Source of the DNA: Actinomadura graeca
GTDB lineage: Bacteria > Actinomycetota > Actinomycetes > Streptosporangiales > Streptosporangiaceae
Assembly (NCBI RefSeq): GCF_019175365.1
Contig: NZ_CP059572.1
Location: 6,448,001-6,512,000 of the forward strand
DNA length: 64,000 nt
Direction: 5' to 3'
Shown here: one piece after another, positions 22,677 to 30,656 of the stretch
Position numbering within the stretch: the stretch's first letter is position 1
Layout of the letters: each line of letters begins with the position of its first letter
Notes under the pieces: generated by a model
Databases searched by the model: none
Seen by the model: the letters and a program-made list of their open reading frames with translations, nothing else
Told to the model about the DNA's origin: nothing
Program-made: the position numbers and the translations under genes

Positions 22677-23918
22677 GTGACCGGAGTCGCCTCCCGGCTC
22701 GCCCCGCTGCTCACCAAGATCATGCTCGGTGAGGGCCGGGAGGCCGCCGACGAGCTGCCGATCCAGGTGCGGGCGTGGGACGGCAGCTCCACCGGCCCGG
22801 ACGGCGCCCCCGCGTTCGTGATCCGGAACCGCCGGGCGCTCCGCAGGCTGCTGTGGAAGCCGGGCGAGATGGGGCTCGCCCGCGCGTACGTGGCCGGGGA
22901 GCTGGACATCGAGGGCGACGTGTTCGCCGCGCTGGACGCCGTCCAGCAGGTGATGCGCAGCGGGGACCGGCCGATCCGGCTGAGCGCCGACGACAAACGG
23001 GACATCGTCCGCACGGCGGTGATGCTCGGCGCCGTCGGCCCCGAGCCGAAGCCGCCGCCGGAGGAGTTCTCACCCGGCCGCGCCGCCGAGCCGATGGCGG
23101 AGTCGGCTGCGTTCCTCGTCCGGCTGTTCGGGGAGGGGCTGGCGCACGGTACCGGGCTGTGGGACCAGGCCGTCGACCTCGACGAGGCGCGGGACGCCGC
23201 CCACCGCTCGGTCGCCGAGCGGCTCGGGCTGTTCCCCGGCGCCCGGCTGCTCGACCTCAGCTGCGGGTGGGGCGCGTTCGCCCGGTACGCCGCCGCCGAG
23301 TGCGGCGCCCGCGTGGTGGGGCTGACCCGCACCCCCGAGCAGGCCGACCACGTCCGCGCGGTGGCGGCCGAGGTGGACGGCGACGTGCAGGCGCGGGGCT
23401 GGGACCTGGCCGAGGCGGGCGACGGGCCGTATGACGCGATCGTCGGCCTGGCGGGCATCGAGTCCGTCGACCGCGCCACCGCCCGGCTGTACGGGCTGCT
23501 CGCGCCGGGCGGGCGCCTCGTCCTGCACCAGCCGGCGCGGCGCCCGGGGCCGCACCAGATCCGCCGCACGTTCACGACGAGCTACATGTTCCCCGAGGAC
23601 GGCGAGCTGCGCCCCCTCGGCGCGATCGTCGGCGAGCTGGAGGACGCGGGGCTGGAGGTGCGGGCCGTGGGGGCGCTGCGCGAGCACCACGCGCGGACGC
23701 TGCGGGCGTGGGCGGCCAACCTGCAACGTCACTGGGCGGAGTGCGCGGAGCTCGCCGGGACGGGACGCGCCCGGGTGTGGCTGCTGTATCTCGCGGCGTC
23801 CGCTCTGGCGTTCGAGAGTGGACGCATCGGTATGAATGAAATCTGTGCAATTCGCCGTGACCGGGATGGGCGCGCGGGGACCACGCTGGTGGAAGGGCGC
23901 GCCGTAATAAGCCGTTAA
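22677..23918 (+). CDS. Cyclopropane-fatty-acyl-phospholipid synthase-like methyltransferase
   Basis: 413 residues from GTG 22677, which follows a GAGGAGG site. The N-terminal lipid-binding-like domain includes FVIRNRRALRRLLWKPGEMG and LARAYVAGELDIEGD. The SAM domain has RLLDLSCGWGAFARYAA, where CFA synthases usually have DIGCGWG, then ESVDRATARLYGLLAPGGR and FTTSYMFPEDGELRPLG. The C-terminus AFESGRIGMNEICAIRR is family-like. The enzyme would modify unsaturated membrane acyl chains by methyl transfer. The Leu-Ser substitution in motif I is unusual. Adjacency to NDH-2 is suggestive only. Confidence 0.85.
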   Translation: MTGVASRLAPLLTKIMLGEGREAADELPIQVRAWDGSSTGPDGAPAFVIRNRRALRRLLWKPGEMGLARAYVAGELDIEGDVFAALDAVQQVMRSGDRPIRLSADDKRDIVRTAVMLGAVGPEPKPPPEEFSPGRAAEPMAESAAFLVRLFGEGLAHGTGLWDQAVDLDEARDAAHRSVAERLGLFPGARLLDLSCGWGAFARYAAAECGARVVGLTRTPEQADHVRAVAAEVDGDVQARGWDLAEAGDGPYDAIVGLAGIESVDRATARLYGLLAPGGRLVLHQPARRPGPHQIRRTFTTSYMFPEDGELRPLGAIVGELEDAGLEVRAVGALREHHARTLRAWAANLQRHWAECAELAGTGRARVWLLYLAASALAFESGRIGMNEICAIRRDRDGRAGTTLVEGRAVISR

Positions 23919-24062
23919 GGTGCACCTTTTCCTAGTGTGTCCACTTTTACACAGAAAGGCATGGTAAGCGGCTGACCTGCGGTTTCGTGAACCCGCGTAG
24001 GCCGCAGAGGGGAATCGGCGGAGCTTCTGGGGCGAATGTGGTCTCAGTCGAATATCACACCG

Positions 24063-24091
24063 CGGGACATCCGATGATGTCCCGGTATGAT
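24063..24091 (+). promoter_or_regulatory. tRNA promoter with overlapping inverted repeat
   Basis: TATGAT at 24086-24091 is a consensus -10 box, with its last base seven bases before the first tRNA base, so transcription could start at tRNA position 1. CGGGACAT (24063-24070) and ATGTCCCG (24077-24084) form an eight-pair inverted repeat directly upstream, in the -35/spacer region, and could be an operator. A clear -35 box is not seen. Confidence 0.5.
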
Positions 24092-24097
24092 GACGCC

Positions 24098-24170
24098 GCC
24101 CCTGTAGCCCAATGGCAGAGGCAGGTTCCCTAAAAGAGCCTATGTGTCGGTTCGAGTCCGACCAGGGGCA
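24098..24170 (+). tRNA. Unusual class I tRNA gene, anticodon UAA
   Basis: A 73-base cloverleaf drawn by hand. The acceptor stem GCCCCTG/CAGGGGC has seven pairs and the T stem GTCGG/CCGAC has five perfect pairs with loop TTCGAGT. The anticodon stem GGTTC/GAGCC includes one G-T pair. The D stem is three pairs (GCC/GGC) and the variable loop is five bases (TATGT). The discriminator is A and no CCA is encoded. The loop CCTAAAA puts TAA at 34-36, with C instead of the nearly universal T at position 33. A UAA anticodon implies leucine, yet bacterial tRNA-Leu has a long variable arm, which is absent here. It may be a tRNA-like RNA rather than an ordinary decoder. Confidence 0.75.
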
Positions 24171-24292
24171 CCCGACGACCGGCCGGCGCCCTGCCAGGGG
24201 CACCGGCCGGACGCCTTCGGGGCGCCGGTCCCGATCAGATGTGCGTCAGCCGCTTAGACTGGTCGTCAGGTCGGCCAACATGGAGGCTCCAC

Positions 24293-25132
24293 ATGGAGAG
24301 CAGGAACCCGGCGTTCCGGGGTGATGCCTTCGGCCAACGGGCCGGAGGCCCGGGATACGGCACCGCGGGCTACGGCGCGCAGCCCTACGGCGGCCAGTAC
24401 GGCACGCAGCCCTACGGCGCCCCCGGCGGTGCGCCGCCCGGGTACGCGCCACCGGACACGCGGCCCATGACCATGGACGACGTCGTCGTCCGCGGGTTCA
24501 TGACGCTGGCCACACTGATGATCACCGCGGCGCTGGCGTGGGCGCTGGTGCCCACCAGCCTCGCGGCACCCGTCCTGATCGTCACGCTCCTCGCGGAGAT
24601 CGGGATCTGGGCCTTCATCACGTTCGGGCGCAAGGCCAACGCGCCCCTCGTGCTGGCATTCGCCGCCGTCTACGGCATCGCGGTCGGCATCATCAGCCAT
24701 TCCTACAACGACATCTACCACGGGGTGGCCCTCCAGGCCGTGGTCGGCACCGCGCTGGCGTTCGGCGCGACGCTCGCGGTGTACGCGCTGCGGATCGTCC
24801 GCGTCACGCCGAAGTTCGGGCGGTTCGTCATCGCGGCGGGCCTCGCGCTGATCGGGCTGATGCTCGTCAACGTGATCGTGCAGGTCTTCGGCGGGGACGA
24901 CGGGATCGGCATCCGCGACCCCGGCAATCCGCTCGCCTACGTGTTCTCCGTCGCCGCGATCCTCGTCGGCTGCTTCTTCCTGCTGCTGGACTTCGACGCC
25001 ATCGAGCAGGGCGTCCGCTCCGGCGCGCCGGAGAAGTTCGCCTGGTACTGCGCGTTCGGGCTCGTCCTCAGCCTCGTGTGGATCTACCTGGAGATGCTCC
25101 GCCTGCTCTCCTACTTCTCCGGCAGGGACTGA
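24293..25132 (+). CDS. Bax inhibitor-1/YccA family membrane protein
   Basis: 279 residues from ATG 24293, preceded by GGAGG. The first 55 residues are a Gly/Tyr/Pro-rich cytoplasmic tail (YGTAGYGAQPYGGQYGTQPY). Seven hydrophobic segments follow, starting VRGFMTLATLMITAALAWALV and ending FGLVLSLVWIYLEMLRLLSYF, with the YNDIYHGVALQAV loop and the acidic LLLDFDAIEQG near the end typical of BI-1 proteins. The family includes pH-sensitive calcium leak channels; the role in this organism is unknown. Confidence 0.9.
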   Translation: MESRNPAFRGDAFGQRAGGPGYGTAGYGAQPYGGQYGTQPYGAPGGAPPGYAPPDTRPMTMDDVVVRGFMTLATLMITAALAWALVPTSLAAPVLIVTLLAEIGIWAFITFGRKANAPLVLAFAAVYGIAVGIISHSYNDIYHGVALQAVVGTALAFGATLAVYALRIVRVTPKFGRFVIAAGLALIGLMLVNVIVQVFGGDDGIGIRDPGNPLAYVFSVAAILVGCFFLLLDFDAIEQGVRSGAPEKFAWYCAFGLVLSLVWIYLEMLRLLSYFSGRD

Positions 25133-25155
25133 CCCTCCCGGCAGGGACCCACGGA

Positions 25156-25195
25156 AACGATCAGCCCCTCCGCACGCGCGGAGGGGCTGATCGTT
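25156..25195. terminator. Long perfect hairpin after the BI-1 gene
   Basis: An 18-base stem (25156-25173 against 25178-25195, core CAGCCCCTCCGC / GCGGAGGGGCTG) with a four-base ACGC loop lies between converging genes and can serve both strands. Confidence 0.85.
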
Positions 25196-25287
25196 GTGGG
25201 ATCTCTGCGCCAGGGTCGTGGCGGCGGTCCGGCACGACGGCGGAGGACGTCCGTTGGCGGGATCCCACCAAGTTCGTATGGGTTTCG

Positions 25288-25515
25288 TCAGTAGTGGCGT
25301 GCGCGGCGCGCGCGCTCGTGCTCGCGCACCAGCGCCGCGGCGTAGCCGTGGGAGAGGTTGTGCTCGTCGGCCAGCCAGGTGCAGCGTTCCTCGCAGCGGG
25401 AGAACGACGGTCCGTTCTCGATGGCGGTGAACCACTCGGGGATGTCACGTCCTGTGACTTGCGGAATGCGGGCGATCAGCTTGCTGTGCGTCTCCGGCGA
25501 GTGGTTCAGTGACAA
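25288..25515 (-). CDS. DUF4287-like small protein
   Basis: 75 residues from a TTG start at 25513-25515, six bases after a GGAGG site; the frame extends upstream but the ribosome site decides the start. It reads (M)SLNHSPETHSKLIARIPQ, then VTGRDIPEWFTAIENG, WLADEHNLSHGYAAALVREH and a basic C-terminus RARRARHY. This is the DUF4287 pattern of small helical proteins of unknown biochemical role. An inverted repeat lies about 90 bases upstream. Confidence 0.78.
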   Translation of the reverse strand: MSLNHSPETHSKLIARIPQVTGRDIPEWFTAIENGPSFSRCEERCTWLADEHNLSHGYAAALVREHERARRARHY

Positions 25516-25603
25516 TTGGCACCTCCAGGTCGCGGGGCTCTTCCTGCCGACTCTGCAACAGCGGCCGGGATGTGACAACCCCCTAACGGGGACCTATCTT
25601 TTA

Positions 25604-25626
25604 CGTTACGTAGATCATTCGTAACG
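25604..25626. promoter_or_regulatory. Inverted repeat upstream of DUF4287 gene
   Basis: CGTTACG (25604-25610) and CGTAACG (25620-25626) flank nine bases in an AT-rich patch upstream of the minus-strand DUF4287 start. It may be an operator; no regulator can be assigned. Confidence 0.35.
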
Positions 25627-25641
25627 GGGATATCCTCCGGA

Positions 25642-25679
25642 AACCCGCAGGTGACCCGCGCGCGGGCCACCTGCGGGTT
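25642..25679 (-). terminator. Hairpin after the thiolase gene
   Basis: AACCCGCAGGTG (25642-25653) pairs with CACCTGCGGGTT (25668-25679), and an inner CCCGCG/CGCGGG stem closes the loop. It lies 35 bases past the thiolase stop on the minus strand. Confidence 0.8.
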
Positions 25680-25713
25680 CGCGCGTTCCACGAGGCGGAC
25701 GCCCGGACGCCCG

Positions 25714-26934
25714 TCAGGACAGGCGCTCCAGCACCATCGCCATGCCCTGCCCGCCGCCGACGCACATCGTCTCCAGGCCGAACTGCTTGTCGTGGAACCG
25801 GAGCCCGTTGAGCAAAGTCGAGGTGATCCGCGCGCCCGTCATGCCGAAGGGGTGACCCACGGCGATGGCCCCGCCGTTGACGTTCAGCTTGTCGAGGTCG
25901 ATGCCGAGGTCCTCCGCGGACGGCAGCACCTGCGCCGCGAACGCCTCGTTGATCTCCACGAGGTCGATGTCGGCGATCGTCATGCCCGCGTGGGCGAGCG
26001 CCCTGCGGGACGCCTCCACCGGGCCGAGGCCCATGATCTCGGGGGACAGGCCGGTGACGCCGGTCGAGACGATCCGCGCCAGCGGCGTGACGCCCAGCTC
26101 GGCGGCCTTGGCGTCGCTCATGATCACGACCGCGGCGGCGCCGTCGTTGAGGGGGCAGCAGTTGCCCGCGGTGACCGTCCCGTCCGGGCGGAACACCGGC
26201 TTGAGCTCGGAGACCTTCTCGTAGGTCGTGCCCGCCCTGGGCCCGTCGTCCTTGGCGACGACCGTCCCGTCCGGCAGCGTGACGGGGGTGATGTCGCTTT
26301 CCCAGAACCCGTTGGCGAGGGCCTTCTCCGCGAGGTTCTGCGAGCGGACGCCGAACTCGTCCTGCGCGCGCCGCGTCACCCCGCGGATCGAGGCGACGTT
26401 CTCGGCGGTCTGCCCCATCGCGATGTAGATGTCAGGGACGGCGCCGTCCTCCCGGGGGTCGTGCCACACCGGCGCGCCGCCCTCGGCGGCCTTGGCGGTG
26501 CGGTCCTCGGCCCCCGCGAACACCGGGTTCTTCGTGTCGGGCAGCCCGTCGCTGCTGCCCTTGGCGAAGCGGCTGACGGTCTCGACCCCGGCCGAGACGA
26601 TGACGTCGGCCTCACCCGACCTGATCGCGTGCAGGGCCATCCGGGTCGTCTGGAGCGAGGACGAGCAGTACCGCGTGACGGTCGCGCCGGGCACGCCGTC
26701 CCAGCCCAGCAGGACGGACACGACGCGCGCCATGTTGTACCCCTGCTCCCCGCCGGGCAGCCCGCACCCGAGCAGCAGGTCGTCGATCTGCGAGGGGTCG
26801 AGTTCCGGGACCTTGGCCATCGCGGCGGTGACCATCTGGGCGGTGAGGTCGTCGGGCCGAATGTCCTTGAGCGACCCCTTGAAGGCGCGGCCGATCGGCG
26901 AGCGCGCGGTGGCGACGATGACTGCCTCGGGCAT
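25714..26934 (-). CDS. Acetyl-CoA C-acyltransferase (thiolase)
   Basis: A 406-residue thiolase. The nucleophilic Cys90 is in VTRYCSSSLQTTRMA, His361 in VGHPFGMTGAR and the general-base Cys391 in ETMCVGGGQGMAMVLERLS. Length and motif spacing are standard for degradative or biosynthetic thiolases (FadA/AtoB type). It cleaves 3-ketoacyl-CoA or condenses two acetyl-CoA. It stands alone with its own terminator; the absence of a neighbouring hydroxyacyl-CoA dehydrogenase leaves the pathway direction open. Confidence 0.95.
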   Translation of the reverse strand: MPEAVIVATARSPIGRAFKGSLKDIRPDDLTAQMVTAAMAKVPELDPSQIDDLLLGCGLPGGEQGYNMARVVSVLLGWDGVPGATVTRYCSSSLQTTRMALHAIRSGEADVIVSAGVETVSRFAKGSSDGLPDTKNPVFAGAEDRTAKAAEGGAPVWHDPREDGAVPDIYIAMGQTAENVASIRGVTRRAQDEFGVRSQNLAEKALANGFWESDITPVTLPDGTVVAKDDGPRAGTTYEKVSELKPVFRPDGTVTAGNCCPLNDGAAAVVIMSDAKAAELGVTPLARIVSTGVTGLSPEIMGLGPVEASRRALAHAGMTIADIDLVEINEAFAAQVLPSAEDLGIDLDKLNVNGGAIAVGHPFGMTGARITSTLLNGLRFHDKQFGLETMCVGGGQGMAMVLERLS

Positions 26935-27278
26935 GTGCGGGACTCCTGTCTCAGCGGGCCGGTCTGCCGGGCGGGCTCCCCGCGGAGACCGCGTTACCCG
27001 CCGGTCACAAGCAATCTAGCCCGTGGCCTCGACGCACGCCCACGCCGGGTCCCGCTCAGCGCCGACAAAGTGTCCAATAGGCGCAAACGGCACGCCACCC
27101 GCAAATCCCGGCCCCACTGTGACACGCGCCCCATGCGAGCGGGACCAGGAGGACACAGACTGTAACCACGCGCCCGGCCGGGCCGCCTCTGCGCGGATGG
27201 CGGCGGGGCAGGGGTCGCGGAAAACGACCGGGGCTCGTCATTGGTGACCGGACGGGCCCCGGTCCTCTGCTCAGACCT
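26935..27278. other. Gene-free stretch upstream of thiolase
   Basis: 344 bases between the thiolase start and the DUF397 stop. It contains the DUF397 terminator at 27226-27264 and must contain the thiolase promoter. Short ORFs here lack ribosome sites and biased codon use. Nothing else was recognised. Confidence 0.5.
27226..27264 (-). terminator. Intrinsic terminator of the HTH/DUF397 pair
   Basis: GACCGGGGCTCGTC (27226-27239) pairs with GACGGGCCCCGGTC (27251-27264) with one G-T pair around an 11-base loop. On the minus strand the stem is followed by GTTTT, which supports rho-independent termination. Confidence 0.8.
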
Positions 27279-27602
27279 TCACAGGGCCCGTTTGACCTCG
27301 GAGAGGAACGCCCGCCACTCCCCGGCGTCGAGAACCAGCTTCGGCCCATCAGGATCCTTGGAATCCCGAACCGCCACCGCCGGATCGACCCGAGCCACCT
27401 CGACGCAGTCACCACCAGTGTCTGTGCTGTGGCTGCTCTTTACCCAGGTGAGGTCGGCGACCTCGATGCACTCCCCGCCCGTGTCACCGCTGTGGCTGCT
27501 CCTGATCCAAGAGACGTCGGCGACCTCGATGCACTGTCCGCCGGTGTCGGTGCTCCGGCTGCTCTTACGCCAGTTCGCGGACGAGAGGTTCATTCTGATC
27601 AT
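27279..27602 (-). CDS. DUF397 protein with triplicated motif
   Basis: A 107-residue protein. Typical DUF397 proteins carry one WRKSS...CVEVA unit in about 60-70 residues; here there are three: WRKSSRSTDTGGQCIEVADV (from about residue 11), WIRSSHSGDTGGECIEVADL and WVKSSHSTDTGGDCVEVARV. The usual VRDSKDPDGPKL and EWRAFLSEVKRA C-terminus follows. The ATG overlaps the stop of the HTH gene (ATGA, 27599-27602), giving strict coupling. HTH/DUF397 pairs such as WhiJ and its partner regulate development in Streptomyces; the DUF397 protein is thought to counteract the HTH protein. Confidence 0.9.
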   Translation of the reverse strand: MIRMNLSSANWRKSSRSTDTGGQCIEVADVSWIRSSHSGDTGGECIEVADLTWVKSSHSTDTGGDCVEVARVDPAVAVRDSKDPDGPKLVLDAGEWRAFLSEVKRAL

Positions 27603-28420
27603 GTTCCCTCCAACGCGGCGTTCAGGAGTTCCAGGGAGTCATCGGCTGACATCGCCGCACTCCTGATCAGATCGTAGCGTCGACGGTACTCCTGAACAGT
27701 GGCCCGGTGGTTGGTGAGATGTCCGCTCACATGCCCTTCGGTGTAGACGGCGTCGGGAGCGTCATCGAAGCTGAGAATCGTGAACGCTCCTGGTAGCCCC
27801 GCATATGCGCCCGCAGCCATGGGGACGATCTGAAGCGAGACGTTGTAGAGCCGAGCCTGGTCGGCGAGATGACGGTGCTGGCTGCGCATGACTTGCTGGT
27901 CGCCGACGATGCGGCGGACCGCCCATTCATCGAAGATCGCGACGACGCGAGGCGGGTTGGCGCGAGTGAGGATCTGCTGGCGCTCCATCCGACTGGTGAC
28001 CAGGGCGTCGGTTTCGCTCTCGCTGCGGCCGGACTTCAGGACCGCGCGGGCATACTCCGGCGCCTGGAACAGCCCTTTGATCACCAGTGGATCGAAGGTG
28101 TACAACGTCGATGCGAGGGCTTCTTGCTGGACGAACTCCGCGAAGCCTGGAGGGAGGACGGCCAGGAAGCGGGTGTCGTTGATGAGCAGCCATAGGCGCT
28201 GGAAGACGCCATTGGTTTTGAAGTAGGTGTCGACGTCTAGGGCGAACTTCTCGGACGGGATGCTCTTCATCCCTTCGACCTGGCAGATCCATTGGGCGGT
28301 ATAGCCGAGAAGGTCGGCGAATGCCGTCTTCGTCAGCCCGGCGTCCTCGCGCCAGGCGGTCATCTCGTTCGCGAATGCACGGATGGCCGGGGCGTCGTAT
28401 GCCTCGCTTCTTGTTGCCAT
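27599..28420 (-). CDS. XRE-family regulator with DUF5753 domain (WhiJ/Scr1 type)
   Basis: A 273-residue regulator. The N-terminal helix-turn-helix spans about residues 10-65 (WREDAGLTKTAFADLLGYTA, QWICQVEGMKSIPSEKFA), and DUF5753 fills the remainder (FQAPEYARAVLKSG, RMERQQILTRANPPRVVAIFDEWAVRR, LQIVPMAAGAYAGLPGAFTIL). Many copies of this pair occur per actinomycete genome and link to development, antibiotic production or toxin-antitoxin-like control. Its own promoter region holds palindromic sequence that is a natural autoregulation candidate. Confidence 0.92.
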   Translation of the reverse strand: MATRSEAYDAPAIRAFANEMTAWREDAGLTKTAFADLLGYTAQWICQVEGMKSIPSEKFALDVDTYFKTNGVFQRLWLLINDTRFLAVLPPGFAEFVQQEALASTLYTFDPLVIKGLFQAPEYARAVLKSGRSESETDALVTSRMERQQILTRANPPRVVAIFDEWAVRRIVGDQQVMRSQHRHLADQARLYNVSLQIVPMAAGAYAGLPGAFTILSFDDAPDAVYTEGHVSGHLTNHRATVQEYRRRYDLIRSAAMSADDSLELLNAALEGT

Positions 28421-28449
28421 GGTCCCCTCCGGGGGTGAAGGCCGGATGG

Positions 28450-28514
28450 CGCAGTCACCTCGGGTGTATCACACTACGAAGCGATGCATTGCCGAAAGTA
28501 GTCAAATGACTGCA
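28450..28514. promoter_or_regulatory. Palindromic region between HTH and phosphotransferase genes
   Basis: The divergent gap contains GCAGTCA (28451-28457) and TGACTGC (28507-28513) in inverted orientation. AGTCA-AA-TGACT lies at 28500-28511 and GTGT-ATC-ACAC near 28463-28473. Position immediately upstream of the HTH start suggests operators for that regulator. Confidence 0.4.
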
Positions 28515-28637
28515 CCTCCAAACCCGCCGGGACCATTGGCAGGCCGGAAAGGGCCCGATATGTCACCCCAAGGGCCAATGCGTCGTCTGGAACCCGACGC
28601 AGACGGCCCGCTTTGATTCTCCGAAGGAGTTGTAAGT

Positions 28638-29516
28638 TTGCATAAACTCCAGTGGGACGATTTGTCCGATGCGGCGCGGAACGCTATCGAGGCTCGGTGC
28701 GGGGCCGTCCTCAAGGCTGAATCGGCGGAGCGCGGGATCATGCCGGGGGTCGCGGCGCGGCTGGACACCGAGTGCAGGGAGAGCGCCTTCCTCAAGGCCA
28801 TTCCGCGGGACGGGCCGGCTGTGCGGCTCCACCTCCGTGAGCGAGCTGCGAATCTCGGGATGGCGGACGGGGTTCCGGCGCCTCCGATGCTGTGGTCGGG
28901 GGAGGCCGGAGGCTGGCTGCTGCTGCTCTTCCACTTCGTCGACGGCGGGCGGTCCGCCGATCTGTCTCCGGGGTCTCGCGATCTGCCTGGTGTGCTCGAT
29001 GCCGTGTCGCGAATCGAGGGATCGGGTGGTGTGCTGCCGCCGGTCTCGGTGAATCTGGAGATGCTCAAGAAGACGGCTGCGGCGTTTCTGGCCGAGGGGC
29101 TCGGCGGTTCGCGACGGGGCACGTACGCCGAAGCGCTCGATGCTCTCCCCTGGGCGGCGCTGGAAGGGGACGAGCTGCTGCACTACGACCTGCACAGCGG
29201 GAATCTGTTGGCCACCGGCCGCGAGACCTTCGTCATCGACTGGTCGTTCGCGTGCCGGGGAGCGAGGTGGGTCGACGCCGCCTTGCTGGCTCCCCGGCTT
29301 GTCGAGGCCGGGCACACGCCCGCGCGGGCGGAGGCGCTTGTGGCGGGTCTGCCCACCTGGGATGCCGCGCCCGCCGAGGCGGTCACCGGCCTGGCCGCTC
29401 TCTGGACGATGTTCCGTGAGTACAAGGCCCTTTACGGCCCCCGGGAGCATCGGGGATTCCGGACTCGCGCCGCCGAGGCGGGATGGGCGTGGCTGCGCCA
29501 TCTTGCCCGTTGGTGA
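28638..29516 (+). CDS. Aminoglycoside phosphotransferase-like kinase
   Basis: 292 residues from a TTG start (LHKLQWDDLSDAARNAIEA); AAGGAG at 28624-28629 sits eight bases upstream. The catalytic loop is LLHYDLHSGNLLATG near residue 183 and the metal-binding segment is TFVIDWSFACRGARWVD. The N-lobe is abbreviated but includes AVRLHLRERAANLGMADG. This is the APH/choline-kinase-like fold. The substrate cannot be assigned, and aminoglycoside resistance should not be assumed. It diverges from the DUF5753 regulator and converges on the SGNH gene with a three-base gap. Confidence 0.85.
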   Translation: MHKLQWDDLSDAARNAIEARCGAVLKAESAERGIMPGVAARLDTECRESAFLKAIPRDGPAVRLHLRERAANLGMADGVPAPPMLWSGEAGGWLLLLFHFVDGGRSADLSPGSRDLPGVLDAVSRIEGSGGVLPPVSVNLEMLKKTAAAFLAEGLGGSRRGTYAEALDALPWAALEGDELLHYDLHSGNLLATGRETFVIDWSFACRGARWVDAALLAPRLVEAGHTPARAEALVAGLPTWDAAPAEAVTGLAALWTMFREYKALYGPREHRGFRTRAAEAGWAWLRHLARW

Positions 29517-29519
29517 TGT

Positions 29520-30512
29520 TCAGGTGGCGTTGGGGGTGATGGTGGGGAGGTCGGGGACGGAGCGGCGGTGCAGGAGAGTGGCCCAGCGGCCGCGGGGGCC
29601 GCGGTCGCGTCCGGCGACCGTCGCGCCCGAGACCTCGGTGCCCGACACCTCGGCGGCCTCTGCGGCGGCCAGGTAGACGGGGAGGACGCCCTCGCCGAGC
29701 AGGGGGTCGGGCATGTCGGGCTCCAGGTCGAGCGCGTGCGCCATCGACGGCAGGATGGCGGCGGACGCGGCGGCGTAGCCCCGGGCGGACGGGTGGTAGC
29801 GGTCCTCGCTGAACATCGTGCGGGGGTCGGCGGCGAACTCGCGTCCGAGCAGGTCGCCCAGGGAGACCGAGCGCCCGCCCCGCTCGACGACGGCGATCGT
29901 CTGCGCGGCGGCGAGCTGGCGGCTGGCGCGCCGCGCGATCCACTTCAGCGGCTGCATCAGCGGCTTGACCGACCCCAGGTCGGGGCAGGTGCCGACCACG
30001 ACGTGGCAGCCGTGCGCGCGGAGCCGGCCGACCGCGTCCGCGAGGTGCCGGACGGACTCGGCGGCGGGCACGCGGCCGGTCACGTCGTTCGCGCCGATCA
30101 TGATGACGGCCAGGTCGGGGCGCACCTGGAGTGCCTGCCCGACCTGCTCGGGGAGGGCGTGCGAGCGTGAGCCCGGCCGGGCGACGTTCGTCAGCCGGAC
30201 GGGACGGTCCGCGATCGCCGACAGCCCGGCCGCCAGCAGGGCCGCGGGCGTCTCCTCCGGATCGTGGACGCCGAGCCCGGCCGCCGTCGAGTCGCCGATC
30301 ATCACCAGTGACAGCGGTGACCCGCCCAGTGTCCCGCCGTAGAGGCCGTCCGCGACCGGCGGGTCGCCGTTCGGTGTCGCCTGAATGATCTTGCGTGCGA
30401 GCCTGGCCTCCACGACCACGAGCCCGAACGTGATGCCGCCGAGGGCCGTGATGCCCCCGCCCCCGTAGGCCGCCGCCGCCGCGATCCGGCGCGCTGTGAA
30501 CGCTCTCCACAT
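29520..30512 (-). CDS. SGNH/GDSL hydrolase
   Basis: A 330-residue esterase-type protein with one N-terminal hydrophobic segment (residues 9-35) that anchors or exports it. Block I is SLVMIGDSTAAGLGV with the nucleophile Ser75. The Gly of block II is in NVARPGSRSHALPEQ, block III is IMIGANDVTG and block V is EDRYHPSARGYAAA with the catalytic Asp/His. The family hydrolyses esters of lipids, sugars or cell-wall acyl groups; the substrate is unknown. Confidence 0.92.
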   Translation of the reverse strand: MWRAFTARRIAAAAAYGGGGITALGGITFGLVVVEARLARKIIQATPNGDPPVADGLYGGTLGGSPLSLVMIGDSTAAGLGVHDPEETPAALLAAGLSAIADRPVRLTNVARPGSRSHALPEQVGQALQVRPDLAVIMIGANDVTGRVPAAESVRHLADAVGRLRAHGCHVVVGTCPDLGSVKPLMQPLKWIARRASRQLAAAQTIAVVERGGRSVSLGDLLGREFAADPRTMFSEDRYHPSARGYAAASAAILPSMAHALDLEPDMPDPLLGEGVLPVYLAAAEAAEVSGTEVSGATVAGRDRGPRGRWATLLHRRSVPDLPTITPNAT

Positions 30513-30656
30513 ACCCCGCTGACCCTCCGTAACTGTCTTTTACCCCCGCCCGGGGACGTTGATGCCGTGCCGTCCTTTCTCGGCTACCGTCGGAAACGGG
30601 AGCCCCCCGGGCTCTCCGTCCCGTTCCACCCGCGGTGGACGCGGCGGAACGGGCCC

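Noticed and set aside
27023..27247. Short ORFs upstream of the thiolase gene
   Set aside because: No ribosome site, no biased codon use and no recognisable protein; the area holds a terminator.
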